Source: Enterobacter sp. RHBSTW-00994 (lineage in GTDB: Bacteria > Pseudomonadota > Gammaproteobacteria > Enterobacterales > Enterobacteriaceae). From it: DNA of 64,000 bases. Positions 7,935-16,844 of this stretch are shown piece by piece. Each line of letters begins with the position of its first letter. Position 1 is the stretch's first letter. The position numbers and the translations under genes were made by a program. The stretch spans positions 2,250,588 to 2,314,587 of the forward strand of contig NZ_CP056199.1 of NCBI RefSeq assembly GCF_013782625.1. The letters run 5' to 3'. The notes under the pieces were generated by a model. The model worked only from the letters and a program-made list of their open reading frames with translations. It did no database searches and was not told the origin of the DNA.

Positions 7935-9131
7935 TCACCCGTGATGTGCCTGTTCTTCCAGTTTCACAGGCCATTTACGGAAGATAAGCACTGACCAGAT
8001 AAGCGCGGCGAGTGCCGGGATCGCCCCCAGGTAGCCAATCGCTGACATCGAAATATGCAGGCTTATCTGATTCCCCACCAGCGCACCTGCGCCAATTCCC
8101 AGATTGAAAATCCCTGAAAACAGCGACATCGCCACATCCGTTGCATCTGGTGCAAGCGCAAGTACTTTTACCTGCATACCCAGCCCGATGATCATGATCG
8201 CCACGCCCCAGAATATACTCAGTACCGCCAGATGCATCTCACTCTCTGCAGCTGGCATGAGCAGAACCAGACATACCGTCAGCAACGCAATGGCACTGCT
8301 CACCAGAGCAGAGGCATGGTGATTGCCAAGCTTCCCGAACAACAGGCTGCCGATGATGCCTGCGCCGCCAAGAAGCAGCAACAGGAGAGTGGCAAAGCTG
8401 GCGCTGAATCCGGCGACCGTCTGAACAAAGGGTTCAATATAGCTGTAGGCGGTGTAGTGCGCGGTAACCACTACCACGGTAAGCAGATAAATGCTCATCA
8501 GGGCAGGACGGCGAAACAGCAGCGGCAGGCTTTTCAGCGAGCCGGAATGTTCGCTTGGCAGTTTCGGCAACAATTTAATCAGGCACAGAAGCGTGATTAA
8601 TGCCCCGACACCGATAGCGAAGAAGGTCGTACGCCAGCCAAAATACTGCCCGACAACGCGGCCAATCGGCAAACCTAATACCATCGCCAGTGCTGTACCT
8701 GTCGCGATCAAGCTCAGCGCCTGGGCGCGTTTGCCGGCCGGCGCGAGACGAATAGCCAGCGAGGCAGTAATAGACCAGAACACAGCGTGCGCAAAAGCGA
8801 TCCCGATACGGCTTATCACCAGAACGGTAAAGTTCCATGCCATGAACGACAGGACGTGGCTGGCAATAAACAACACAAACAGGCCAATCAGGAGTTTGCG
8901 CCGCTCCATCTTGCTGGTCAGTAACATAAACGGTAGCGACATCAGTGCCACCACCCATGCGTAGATGGTCAGCATGATGCCAACCTGAGCGGTTTCCATC
9001 TGGAAACTCGCAGCGATGTCAGACAGCAGTCCGACGGGAACGAATTCCGTGGTGTTGAAGATAAATGCGGCAATGGCAAGCGTGACCACACGTAGCCACG
9101 CGACCTTGCGGGAAACAGTGTTCGTTGTCAT
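7935..9131 (-). CDS. sotB: Sugar efflux transporter SotB
   Basis: This 398-residue major facilitator protein with 12 membrane segments aligns with E. coli SotB (YdeA), an arabinose/IPTG efflux pump. The opening [25 protein letters not shown], the loop [11 protein letters not shown] and [18 protein letters not shown] are typical of the DHA1 sugar-efflux group. It is convergent with marC across a REP element, the same order as sotB-marC-marRAB in E. coli. The sequence before the ATG lacks a strong Shine-Dalgarno. Confidence 0.92.
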   Translation of the reverse strand: MTTNTVSRKVAWLRVVTLAIAAFIFNTTEFVPVGLLSDIAASFQMETAQVGIMLTIYAWVVALMSLPFMLLTSKMERRKLLIGLFVLFIASHVLSFMAWNFTVLVISRIGIAFAHAVFWSITASLAIRLAPAGKRAQALSLIATGTALAMVLGLPIGRVVGQYFGWRTTFFAIGVGALITLLCLIKLLPKLPSEHSGSLKSLPLLFRRPALMSIYLLTVVVVTAHYTAYSYIEPFVQTVAGFSASFATLLLLLLGGAGIIGSLLFGKLGNHHASALVSSAIALLTVCLVLLMPAAESEMHLAVLSIFWGVAIMIIGLGMQVKVLALAPDATDVAMSLFSGIFNLGIGAGALVGNQISLHISMSAIGYLGAIPALAALIWSVLIFRKWPVKLEEQAHHG

Positions 9132-9307
9132 AGAGATATCTGGGGGTCGTTGTTTAAATGAGGAGAAGGCGATCTTAAAGCTTTAAACGGTTAAAACTCA
9201 ATCATTATGTGATTTAGATCTCAAAATTTACCTTATGACAGCGGTAGCGGAGGATGTTGTTTTCATTGAATATAAAGAACAACACAGCAAAAACGAAAGG
9301 TAAGGCA

Positions 9308-10102
9308 ATGCAGGAGATTGATTTTTATCTGGTTGATGCGTTTAGTGATGCTTCGTTTGGGGGGAATCCGGCGGCGGTATGCCCGCTCAAGGCATGGCTG
9401 CCGGATGAGACATTGCTCAGAATGGCACAGCAGCATAACCAGTCCGAAACGGCGTTTTTTGTCTGCCATAAAGGCGGGATTGAGCTTCGCTGGTTCACCA
9501 CCTTAACGGAAGTTAATTTGTGTGGTCATGCCACTCTTGCGGCCGCATATGTGTTATTCAATGAACTGGGTTATCCTGATTCGCGGATCCATTTTGACAC
9601 GGCCTCCGGCAGGCTTACCGTCAGCCGGGAGGGAGAATGGATGACGCTGAATTTTCCGGCGTGTCCGACACAAGCGCAAACACCGCCGCCTGAGCTGTTG
9701 TCAGCGCTTGGGATCGGCGAATATGTTGATGCACGCAAAGGTCGCGCCTGGGTTCTGGTGCTGGAAAACCGCCAGCAGGTTGAGGCTGTGACGCCGAATA
9801 TCTCGGCAATGACACCGGGAGAACATAAGGTTGCGGTTACGGCACGTGGTGATGCGGAATATGATTTTGTCAGCCGCTTTTTCTCGCCGGGTGTCGGCGT
9901 TTGGGAAGATCCGGTGACCGGATCGTCGCACACCATGCTGATTCCCTACTGGAGTCACACGTTGGGTAAAACGCGGATGCTGGCGCGCCAGGTTTCATCC
10001 AGAGGGGGCGATCTCCGCTGTGAACTGAGCGGGGATCGCGTGCTCATGAGCGGTAAAGCCTCGCTCTATCTCAAAGGCACAGTATTTTTGCGCGAATGTT
10101 GA
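9308..10102 (+). CDS. PhzF family isomerase-like protein, copy 1
   Basis: This 264-residue protein belongs to the PhzF/YddE superfamily (diaminopimelate epimerase fold). The catalytic glutamate lies in HNQSETAF (Glu47 from this start). Other active-site regions are LCGHATL (His74) and EDPVTGSSHTM in the second half. PhzF isomerises a dihydro-anthranilate intermediate in phenazine synthesis, but no other phenazine genes are here, so the substrate is unknown. I choose the ATG at 9308, which follows AAAGGTAAGG; an upstream ATG at 9254 lacks support. A diverged copy follows directly (10135), and even the bases around the start codon are repeated. Confidence 0.88.
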   Translation: MQEIDFYLVDAFSDASFGGNPAAVCPLKAWLPDETLLRMAQQHNQSETAFFVCHKGGIELRWFTTLTEVNLCGHATLAAAYVLFNELGYPDSRIHFDTASGRLTVSREGEWMTLNFPACPTQAQTPPPELLSALGIGEYVDARKGRAWVLVLENRQQVEAVTPNISAMTPGEHKVAVTARGDAEYDFVSRFFSPGVGVWEDPVTGSSHTMLIPYWSHTLGKTRMLARQVSSRGGDLRCELSGDRVLMSGKASLYLKGTVFLREC

Positions 10103-10134
10103 ATCAAAACACAATAACAACCAGGGGTAAGGCT

Positions 10135-10932
10135 ATGCAGGAAATTGATTTTTATCTGGTAGATGCGTTTAGTGACAGGGCGTTTGGTGGGAATGCCGCA
10201 GCGGTCTGCCCGCTTGAAGAATGGTTGCCGGATGAGACATTACTCAGGATGGCCCAGCAGCATAATCAGTCTGAGACGGCGTTTTTTGTGCGAACGGATG
10301 ATGGATTCGAACTGCGCTGGTTCACGACACAATACGAAATCAACCTGTGCGGTCATGCAACGCTTGCCGCATCACACGTCATCTTTGAATATCTTGATTA
10401 CCCACACACGGAAATCACTTTCTCCACACGTTTTGTCGGCAACCTGACGGTCAAACGCAACGGTGACTGGTTAACGCTGAATTTCCCGGCGTGGTCAGCG
10501 GAAGCGGTCGACAACCCACCTGCGTTGCTTTTCAGTGCGTTAGGCGTGAGTGAGGCAAAAGAGGTTCGTGTCGGACGGGATTATCTGGTGGTGCTGGAGA
10601 GTCAGCAGCAGGTTGAGTCGTTAACACCGGATATCGCCGCCATGATCCCACTGGGGAAAATGGTCTGTGTCACAGCTCCCGGTGAGCAGTACGATTTTGT
10701 CAGCCGTTTCTTCTGTCCTGGGGAAGGCGTACCGGAAGATCCCGTGACTGGCTCAGCGCACAGTATGTTGATTCCGTACTGGAGTGAAAAACTGGGGAAA
10801 ACGCGGATGAATGCCCGCCAGGTTTCTGCCCGTGGCGGGGATCTGCGTTGTGAATTACAGGGCGACCGCGTACTGATTGGCGGTCAGGCAACGTTATACC
10901 TGAAAGGCAAAATTTTCCTGCGACCGGAGTGA
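10135..10932 (+). CDS. PhzF family isomerase-like protein, copy 2
   Basis: This 265-residue paralogue of the preceding gene is about 80% identical over the first 80 residues by eye and lower later. The catalytic glutamate (HNQSETAF), LCGHATL and EDPVTGSAHSM are all kept, so it is probably active. The start ATG at 10135 has GGGGTAAGGCT upstream, the same context as copy 1; an in-frame ATG at 10096 overlaps the end of copy 1. The two genes are almost certainly co-transcribed and arose by tandem duplication. Its stop lies only two bases from the stop of the convergent lactate dehydrogenase gene. Confidence 0.88.
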   Translation: MQEIDFYLVDAFSDRAFGGNAAAVCPLEEWLPDETLLRMAQQHNQSETAFFVRTDDGFELRWFTTQYEINLCGHATLAASHVIFEYLDYPHTEITFSTRFVGNLTVKRNGDWLTLNFPAWSAEAVDNPPALLFSALGVSEAKEVRVGRDYLVVLESQQQVESLTPDIAAMIPLGKMVCVTAPGEQYDFVSRFFCPGEGVPEDPVTGSAHSMLIPYWSEKLGKTRMNARQVSARGGDLRCELQGDRVLIGGQATLYLKGKIFLRPE

Positions 10933-10934
10933 CA

Positions 10935-11879
10935 TCAGGGTAAACGAGCGATATTGCTTTTAATCACCTCAACAGAATGGCGGAATTTGACCTGTTCATC
11001 TTCCGCCAGTTGCAGCTCAATAATCTGCTGAACACCACTTTGCGCCAGAACGGCCGGAACTCCCGTTGCAACCCCTTCCACACCGTATTCACCGTCCAGA
11101 ATGCAGGAGATCGCCAGAGCACGATGGCTGCCGGTGAAGATATTGCGACAGATCTCGGCGATGGTTCCGGCAATACCGTATTCCGTACAGCCTTTGCGGT
11201 TATATATCTCAAAGCCTTGTTTACGTACACTTTCGGCCAGTTGTTCCCGGTCCAGGGCATGTCCTGTATGACGCTGGTACACTTCAGCAATGGGCGAACC
11301 GTACACCGATGAATGCGACCATACCGGGAACTGGGTGTCACCATGCTCACCCAGAATAAAGGCATCAATGCTTTGCGCGCCAATATCCAGAGCCTGCGCC
11401 AGCGTGCGGCGCAGGCGGGTTGTATCCAGCCAGACGCCCGTCCCGATGACCTGACTGCGCGGCAGCCCGGAGAGTTGCCATACCTGCCAGGTAATAATGT
11501 CGCACGGGTTAGTGGCAATCAGAAAAATGCCTTTAAAACCGTTCTCCATCATCTGCGGGACAATGCTTTTTACAATTCGCGCGGTGCTGTTCAGTTCATC
11601 CAGCCGTGTTTGCCCGGGCTTCAGTGCACCGCCCGAGACGGTAATGACAGCGATATCCACATCTGCACAGTCACGGGCTTCACGCGTTGAGATGGTCATC
11701 ATGCCTGGCATATAGGCGGCGGCGTCACTCAGGTCCTGCGCATGGCCTTCGGCACGCTCACGGTTCAAATCGACCAGGATCAGCTCTTCACAAATGTTCT
11801 GGTTAAGCAGGGCATAGGCTGCTGATGCGCCAACGTTGCCAGCGCCAATGATCATCACTTTACGGGCTTTGGTGTTCAT
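10935..11879 (-). CDS. NAD-dependent L-lactate/2-hydroxyacid dehydrogenase family protein
   Basis: This protein of about 314 residues has the LDH/MDH fold: Rossmann motif IIGAGNVGAS, the Arg of the mobile loop in PGQTRLDE, ATNPCDI, the substrate-Asp/Arg region TGVWLDTTRLR, and the catalytic histidine in LGEHGDTQFPVWS. These favour LDH over MDH. However, the loop residue that is Gln in LDH and Arg in MDH (position 102 in LDH numbering) is Leu here (GGALKPGQTR), so a bulkier 2-oxo acid may be the substrate. The start at 11879 (MNTKARK) follows GGAAACAAA; the open frame continues upstream but does not resemble protein. E. coli K-12 lacks a close homologue of this soluble enzyme. Confidence 0.82.
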   Translation of the reverse strand: MNTKARKVMIIGAGNVGASAAYALLNQNICEELILVDLNRERAEGHAQDLSDAAAYMPGMMTISTREARDCADVDIAVITVSGGALKPGQTRLDELNSTARIVKSIVPQMMENGFKGIFLIATNPCDIITWQVWQLSGLPRSQVIGTGVWLDTTRLRRTLAQALDIGAQSIDAFILGEHGDTQFPVWSHSSVYGSPIAEVYQRHTGHALDREQLAESVRKQGFEIYNRKGCTEYGIAGTIAEICRNIFTGSHRALAISCILDGEYGVEGVATGVPAVLAQSGVQQIIELQLAEDEQVKFRHSVEVIKSNIARLP

Positions 11880-12030
11880 TTTGTTTCCATTCTGATTAAA
11901 CGCGGACTTTGGACAAAAATACTGCCGGGGCAGGCGTCGTGCAACAGGCGAAAGGAAGCATAAGTTAATACTATGATGCACCCTTAAGTGGGCGAGGCTA
12001 TGTTGAAATAAAAACGACAAGGAGCCTGCC

Positions 12031-12513
12031 ATGTATTCCATTACCTCTGAATCTGCACACCATCCTGATATCCTGAACCTGATCGCGGCGCTCGATCGCT
12101 ATCAGAGTGACCTCTATCCCGCTGAGAGCAATCATCTTATTGATTTGGCTGAGCTTGATGAGGCTTCGCTGATACTGATGATCATTCGCGACCACCACCT
12201 CACCGCGGTAGGGTGTGGCGCGGTGGTGCTGAATGGCGACGGCACGGGCGAAATGAAGCGTGTTTATATTGACCCGACGCACCGTGGGCAACATTTAGGT
12301 GAAAAACTACTTGCGGCCCTGGAAGATGAGGCTCTGAGCCGTCATTGCCATACAGTACGTCTGGAAACCGGGATCAAACAGCCTGCCGCTATTCGTCTGT
12401 ATGAGCGGGGCGGCTACGCGTTACGCCCGGCATTTGCTCCCTATGTTGACGATCCGCTCAGCCTGTTTATGGAGAAGGCGCTGGTGGCTGACGTTCGTTT
12501 AGCTGTGCTATAA
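12031..12513 (+). CDS. GNAT family N-acetyltransferase
   Basis: This 160-residue single-domain GNAT has the acetyl-CoA pyrophosphate loop in [13 protein letters not shown] (R/Q-x-x-G-x-G/A pattern) preceded by a beta-strand MKRVYIDP, and a C-terminal [14 protein letters not shown]. The closest broad type is the YpeA/GCN5-like group; the substrate is unknown. AAGGAG lies 8 bases before the ATG. Its 3' end overlaps the 3' end of the convergent ptrR gene by 47 bases, so the two transcripts are complementary at their ends. Confidence 0.85.
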   Translation: MYSITSESAHHPDILNLIAALDRYQSDLYPAESNHLIDLAELDEASLILMIIRDHHLTAVGCGAVVLNGDGTGEMKRVYIDPTHRGQHLGEKLLAALEDEALSRHCHTVRLETGIKQPAAIRLYERGGYALRPAFAPYVDDPLSLFMEKALVADVRLAVL

Positions 12514-13345
12514 ATGCCTCTAACTGACGGGTCAGTGCGCCGCGTCGCCATACCAGCCAGGTCGTGAGCCAGCGCCAGTTTTCTGCCAGTGGCCAGGCTT
12601 CCACCTGATGATGTCCCGGCATACTTTCCAGCATGGAACGCGGCATCAGCGCAATGCCTGCGCCAGCAATGACGCAGGCCAGCATGCCGTGATACGACTC
12701 CATCTCATGAATACGCCCAGGCGTTGCTCGGTCTGCATGGAACCAGCTCTCCAGATGCCTGCGATAGGAGCAGTTTGCACGAAACGCGTACACATCGCTT
12801 CCACTTACATCAGTTGCGCGAGATACCGTCGGGTGTCCCGCTGCGGCAACCAGCATCATCTCTTCCCGATAGACCGGCATACCTTCCAGCTCAGGGTGCG
12901 ATAAAGGACCGTCGACAAAGGCCGCACTGAGCGTTCCTTCCAGCACGCCATCAATCATGGTTCCGGAAGGCCCCGTAGAGAGAGCAAACTGAATACGGGG
13001 ATAACGCTGGTTGAACTGTGCCAGCGTTTCAGGAATGCGCACCGCGGCGGTACTTTCCAGCGCCCCAAGGGCAAACAGCCCCTGAGGCTCATCACCGGCA
13101 ACGACCATTCTCGCCTCATCAACCAGGGCCAGTATCTGCTTGCTGTAGCGCAGGAAGTTGTGCCCGGCGGGGGATAAACGCAGACGCTGGTTCTCGCGAA
13201 TAAATAATTCCACGCCAAGATCGGCTTCAAGCTGGCGGATGCGGGTGGTCAGATTCGACGGGACACGATGCACTTTCTGTGCCGCCTGGGTGATGCTGCC
13301 GGTTTGTGCGACGGCGTTAAACATTTCAAGCTGAGTTAAGTCCAT
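12467..13345 (-). CDS. ptrR: LysR-type regulator PtrR (YneJ)
   Basis: This 292-residue LysR-family regulator is nearly identical to E. coli YneJ (renamed PtrR) across its HTH ([20 protein letters not shown], then [20 protein letters not shown]) and parts of the ligand domain ([39 protein letters not shown]). In E. coli it lies divergent from sad and glsB and controls them in response to putrescine catabolism. That arrangement is kept here, with a 99-base gap to sad. The last residues differ from E. coli and overlap the convergent GNAT gene. Confidence 0.93.
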   Translation of the reverse strand: MDLTQLEMFNAVAQTGSITQAAQKVHRVPSNLTTRIRQLEADLGVELFIRENQRLRLSPAGHNFLRYSKQILALVDEARMVVAGDEPQGLFALGALESTAAVRIPETLAQFNQRYPRIQFALSTGPSGTMIDGVLEGTLSAAFVDGPLSHPELEGMPVYREEMMLVAAAGHPTVSRATDVSGSDVYAFRANCSYRRHLESWFHADRATPGRIHEMESYHGMLACVIAGAGIALMPRSMLESMPGHHQVEAWPLAENWRWLTTWLVWRRGALTRQLEAFIAQLNERQPPAPSP

Positions 13346-13444
13346 AGCATTCTCGATTCGTGAATAAGGTGGTTAGTATTATTCATTTTTAAGAAATAGC
13401 AGAGTGGGTCACAATGAATCAACTGTTATCGCAAGGAGACCATC

Positions 13445-14833
13445 ATGACTCATTCACCTGCTACACATGCACTGTCTGTGAACCCGGCCAATGGCGAGAC
13501 GCTGGCCGCTTATCCGTGGGCAACCCAGGAACAGGTTGATCGTGCCATCGCCCTGGCGGATGCCGGTTTTCGTCAGTGGCGCGGGACGACTGTCGCGCAC
13601 CGGGCACAGAAACTGCGTGACTTAGGCGCTGCGCTGCGTCATCGCGCTGAAGAGATGGCACAAATGATGTCCCGTGAAATGGGTAAACCCATCTTGCAGG
13701 CACGTGCTGAAGTGACGAAATCAGCCAGCCTGTGCGACTGGTATGCGGAACATGGCCCGGAGATGCTGAAGGCTGAATCCACCCAGGTCGACAATAATAA
13801 GGCAGTCATTGAGTATCGTCCGATGGGACCTGTTCTGGCCGTCATGCCGTGGAACTTCCCGCTGTGGCAAGTGCTGCGCGGGGCCGTTCCTATTCTGCTG
13901 GCCGGAAACAGCTATTTGCTCAAACATGCGCCAAACGTTCTGGGTTCGGCTTCGCTTATCGCGCAGATTTTTGCCGATGCTGATTTCCCTCAGGGGGTAT
14001 TTGGCTGGGTGAATGCCACGAACGACGGTGTAAGCCAGGCGATTAACGATCGTCGTATTGCGGCCATTACCGTGACGGGCAGTGTGAGAGCGGGGGTGTC
14101 CATCGGTGCGCAGGCAGGAGCCGCATTGAAAAAATGCGTGCTGGAGCTGGGCGGCTCCGATCCCTTTATTGTACTGAATGATGCCGACCTGGATCTGGCT
14201 GTGAAAGCCGCTGTCACCGGACGTTATCAAAATACCGGACAGGTGTGTGCCGCAGCGAAACGCTTCATTGTCGAGGAGGGGATTGCCGACCGCTTTACGC
14301 AACGTTTCGTTGAGGCGGTAGCTGCCCTGAAGATGGGCGCTCCGGACCAGGAGGATAACTATGTCGGGCCGATGGCACGCTTTGATCTGCGAGATGAACT
14401 GCATCAACAAGTACAGGCAACGCTTGCGGAAGGTGCGACACTTCTGATCGGAGGCGAGAAGATCCCCGGGGAAGGCAATTACTATGCACCAACCGTACTG
14501 GCTAACGTGACTCCTGCCATGACGGCGTTCCGTCAGGAGCTGTTTGGTCCGGTCGCCGCTGTTAGCGTGGCAAAGGATGCGGAACATGCCCTGCAACTGG
14601 CGAATGACAGCGATTTTGGTCTGTCGGCTACGGTCTTTACTGCCAGCGACGCTCTGGCTGATCGGTTCTCCCGTGAGCTGGAGTGTGGCGGGGTGTTTAT
14701 TAATGGCTACAGTGCCAGCGATGCCCGCGTTGCGTTTGGCGGCGTGAAGAAGAGCGGTTTTGGGCGAGAGCTTTCACACTTCGGTTTGCATGAATTCTGC
14801 AATGTGCAGACAGTATGGAAAGATCGCGTTTGA
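13445..14833 (+). CDS. sad: Succinate semialdehyde dehydrogenase Sad (YneI)
   Basis: This 462-residue NAD-dependent aldehyde dehydrogenase oxidises succinate semialdehyde to succinate in 4-aminobutyrate/putrescine breakdown. The catalytic Cys lies in NTGQVCAAAKRF and the general base Glu in VLELGGSDPF; MPWNFPLWQVLRGAVP is the nucleotide-binding part. Length and sequence match E. coli Sad. AAGGAG precedes the ATG. It is divergent from ptrR. In E. coli glsB follows directly; here two foreign-looking genes (14877-18434) separate them. Confidence 0.94.
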   Translation: MTHSPATHALSVNPANGETLAAYPWATQEQVDRAIALADAGFRQWRGTTVAHRAQKLRDLGAALRHRAEEMAQMMSREMGKPILQARAEVTKSASLCDWYAEHGPEMLKAESTQVDNNKAVIEYRPMGPVLAVMPWNFPLWQVLRGAVPILLAGNSYLLKHAPNVLGSASLIAQIFADADFPQGVFGWVNATNDGVSQAINDRRIAAITVTGSVRAGVSIGAQAGAALKKCVLELGGSDPFIVLNDADLDLAVKAAVTGRYQNTGQVCAAAKRFIVEEGIADRFTQRFVEAVAALKMGAPDQEDNYVGPMARFDLRDELHQQVQATLAEGATLLIGGEKIPGEGNYYAPTVLANVTPAMTAFRQELFGPVAAVSVAKDAEHALQLANDSDFGLSATVFTASDALADRFSRELECGGVFINGYSASDARVAFGGVKKSGFGRELSHFGLHEFCNVQTVWKDRV

Positions 14834-14838
14834 TAAAA

Positions 14839-14865
14839 CCAATGGCCTCCCGTGGAGGCCATTGG
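14839..14865 (-). terminator. Stem-loop between sad and the double hydrolase gene
   Basis: CCAATGGCCTCC and GGAGGCCATTGG form a perfect 12-bp stem with a 3-base loop, between two convergent genes. On the minus strand it is followed by TTTTATC, so it should end transcription of the minus-strand hydrolase; it may also stop sad transcripts. Confidence 0.78.
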
Positions 14866-14876
14866 CGTACAACAGA

Positions 14877-16643
14877 CTATATCCGTGTCAGTAGCAGCCA
14901 AAGAAATAACAGGTAAGTTGCCAGTGCGAACCCTGTTGTCTGTGCTTCAATGGATTGTGGGACTAAAGCTGTAATAATACAGGCAAGTAGCATCCATCCT
15001 CCCCAGGCGATGAGTGCAATCATTGCCCAAACAATGGGCGGGAACAGACCAATCAAAACCAGTAATATGACGCGAGAGCGGCTGAGTTTATTGTTTTGGC
15101 CTAATGCAACAGTCCCCTTATCGATAAAGCTGGCAATACACTCCCAAAGTGGCTCCTCAATAGCCGCACTATGGCCCCCGGGAATGTAAGTCACCTGGTG
15201 TGCATTTGATTGTGGGGACAGAGTAAACCCATCATGACCAGCGCTTCCGAGATCCTGAAACCCCATAAACTGAAAGAATTTTGGAAAACAAGCGACGACC
15301 CAATCTCTTGTGGCAACAAAATTGAGTACGGCTTTAACTCTGGGGGGGGAGCTATTCAGGTAGCGATCCCAGTTATAGTTTCGATGAACCACACTGCCCG
15401 CGAAGACGACATTTTCGAAAAAACAGCATGGATAAAGTTCAAGCGCTTTGGCCAGCATATAGGTACCGTTACTGTGCCCGACATAGCAAAATGTTGCATT
15501 AGGATATCTCGCTAACGCCTGCGTGTATTGGTCCATCAACCATTCAACTTTTTGCCGACGATACCAGGGGAAAAGGAAGGGCAACATAGGGAAATAGCCA
15601 TAAGTGGATGTCTCAGTTGCCCATATATTGGGGCTGTTTTTGTTGCGTTGCTTAATATGACGGGCAATTTTTTGCGTCCAGTAACCTTTGTCTCTGATGC
15701 CGTGAATGACAAATGCGACCCGTGTGACCAACGGATTAGGGCTGGCAAAGGGATCATCCGCAGGGAGAATGCTGCTTTGTTTTAACTGTGGTATGGGATC
15801 CGTTAGCGCATCAATAAAAACATTTTTCCGGCCTGCCCCATATTGGGGGTCATCAAAATTCACGACATCAGCATGACCAGAATATGGAACATCCAGATAG
15901 ATAAATTCACCGCCTGAGACCAGATCAATATTATCGTCCGGACCGACAATGTCATCACGTGACCCCAGCAACTGGATCGTTGTTGCATTGCCAGTTGGCG
16001 TCTGAGAAATCACGCTGTTGCGGCGCATTCTAATCCATTGAATACGCAGTTGGGTGATAAATTCTGCTCCCTGACGGATGGAGCAAATCGTGAAGGTTCG
16101 TCCTGTCACGGCTCTCATGGCATTGCCCAGCGCTATACCCAACAGCCATCCTGCTGCTCTGAAAAGGTGTAAATGATGGTTAATACGCCAGCCTCTGTTC
16201 ATGCCTGCCATCAGAATTAACCGGGAGACGTTTGTTGCCCAAGGCCTGCTGGCAAGTCGTCCGTCGGATAAGTGCTCACCGCGGGCATGAAAAGGAGATT
16301 CAAAAGGTGCTTCAGCCGTTTCGCCGCATGCTACAACATAGATTTTCCGGGCCAGTAATGCACCAAAGCTGTGGCCAACAAAGACAATATTCGTGATGGG
16401 GTGTCCTGCATTATTAATTTCATTCTCAAGGGAGAGCAATACATCTGCCGCGATTTGGTTAGGATCGGCCGTTGAGCTAAGTTCCAGAGGCAAATCAGGA
16501 GAGTAGATTAATGCGTGCGGCCATTGTTTTTTGACGGCTTGTTTCAGGGATGAAAGTGACAATGCGTTTTTGGTATAAGCGTGAAGAAGAAGGACTAAGG
16601 TCCCATTCCCCTCTATTACAGGACTATCGTTCCTGGCAGACAT
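14877..16643 (-). CDS. Membrane-anchored protein with two alpha/beta hydrolase domains
   Basis: This 588-residue protein contains two serine-hydrolase signatures. In the first half LLLHAYT (about 18-24) is followed by the nucleophile elbow GHSFG (Ser92) and a candidate His in SGHADV (His257). In the second half FVIHGIRD (311-318) is followed by GHSNG (Ser391) and GGHSAAI (His491). Two C-terminal hydrophobic segments (about 524-548 and 549-588, the second region possibly split) would anchor it in the inner membrane. No N-terminal signal peptide is seen, so the hydrolase part is probably cytoplasmic. GGGGGTCAGAT lies before the ATG. I do not recognise a characterised relative; lipid, ester or peptide substrates are all possible. 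It splits the sad-glsB pair found together in E. coli. Confidence 0.7.
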   Translation of the reverse strand: MSARNDSPVIEGNGTLVLLLHAYTKNALSLSSLKQAVKKQWPHALIYSPDLPLELSSTADPNQIAADVLLSLENEINNAGHPITNIVFVGHSFGALLARKIYVVACGETAEAPFESPFHARGEHLSDGRLASRPWATNVSRLILMAGMNRGWRINHHLHLFRAAGWLLGIALGNAMRAVTGRTFTICSIRQGAEFITQLRIQWIRMRRNSVISQTPTGNATTIQLLGSRDDIVGPDDNIDLVSGGEFIYLDVPYSGHADVVNFDDPQYGAGRKNVFIDALTDPIPQLKQSSILPADDPFASPNPLVTRVAFVIHGIRDKGYWTQKIARHIKQRNKNSPNIWATETSTYGYFPMLPFLFPWYRRQKVEWLMDQYTQALARYPNATFCYVGHSNGTYMLAKALELYPCCFFENVVFAGSVVHRNYNWDRYLNSSPPRVKAVLNFVATRDWVVACFPKFFQFMGFQDLGSAGHDGFTLSPQSNAHQVTYIPGGHSAAIEEPLWECIASFIDKGTVALGQNNKLSRSRVILLVLIGLFPPIVWAMIALIAWGGWMLLACIITALVPQSIEAQTTGFALATYLLFLWLLLTRI

Positions 16644-16844
16644 ATCTGACCCCCGGCACTATGTGAGTTAATGATCATATATAGCCGGAAGGCCTCTCTT
16701 TTCCATCATACCGGAGTCTTGAGTGCAGTTTTCTGTCTGGAATAGACCTGCGATGAGAAGGTCTTTGTCATTTTTCTGCAATGGTTCTGTCATTTTCATT
16801 TCGTAGACTCCCTTGCGTCTAACGCATTGTTACAGAAGAATATT

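Noticed and set aside
13721..14596. 291-codon open frame antisense to sad
   Set aside because: The opposite strand encodes a full aldehyde dehydrogenase; the antisense frame has no family marks.
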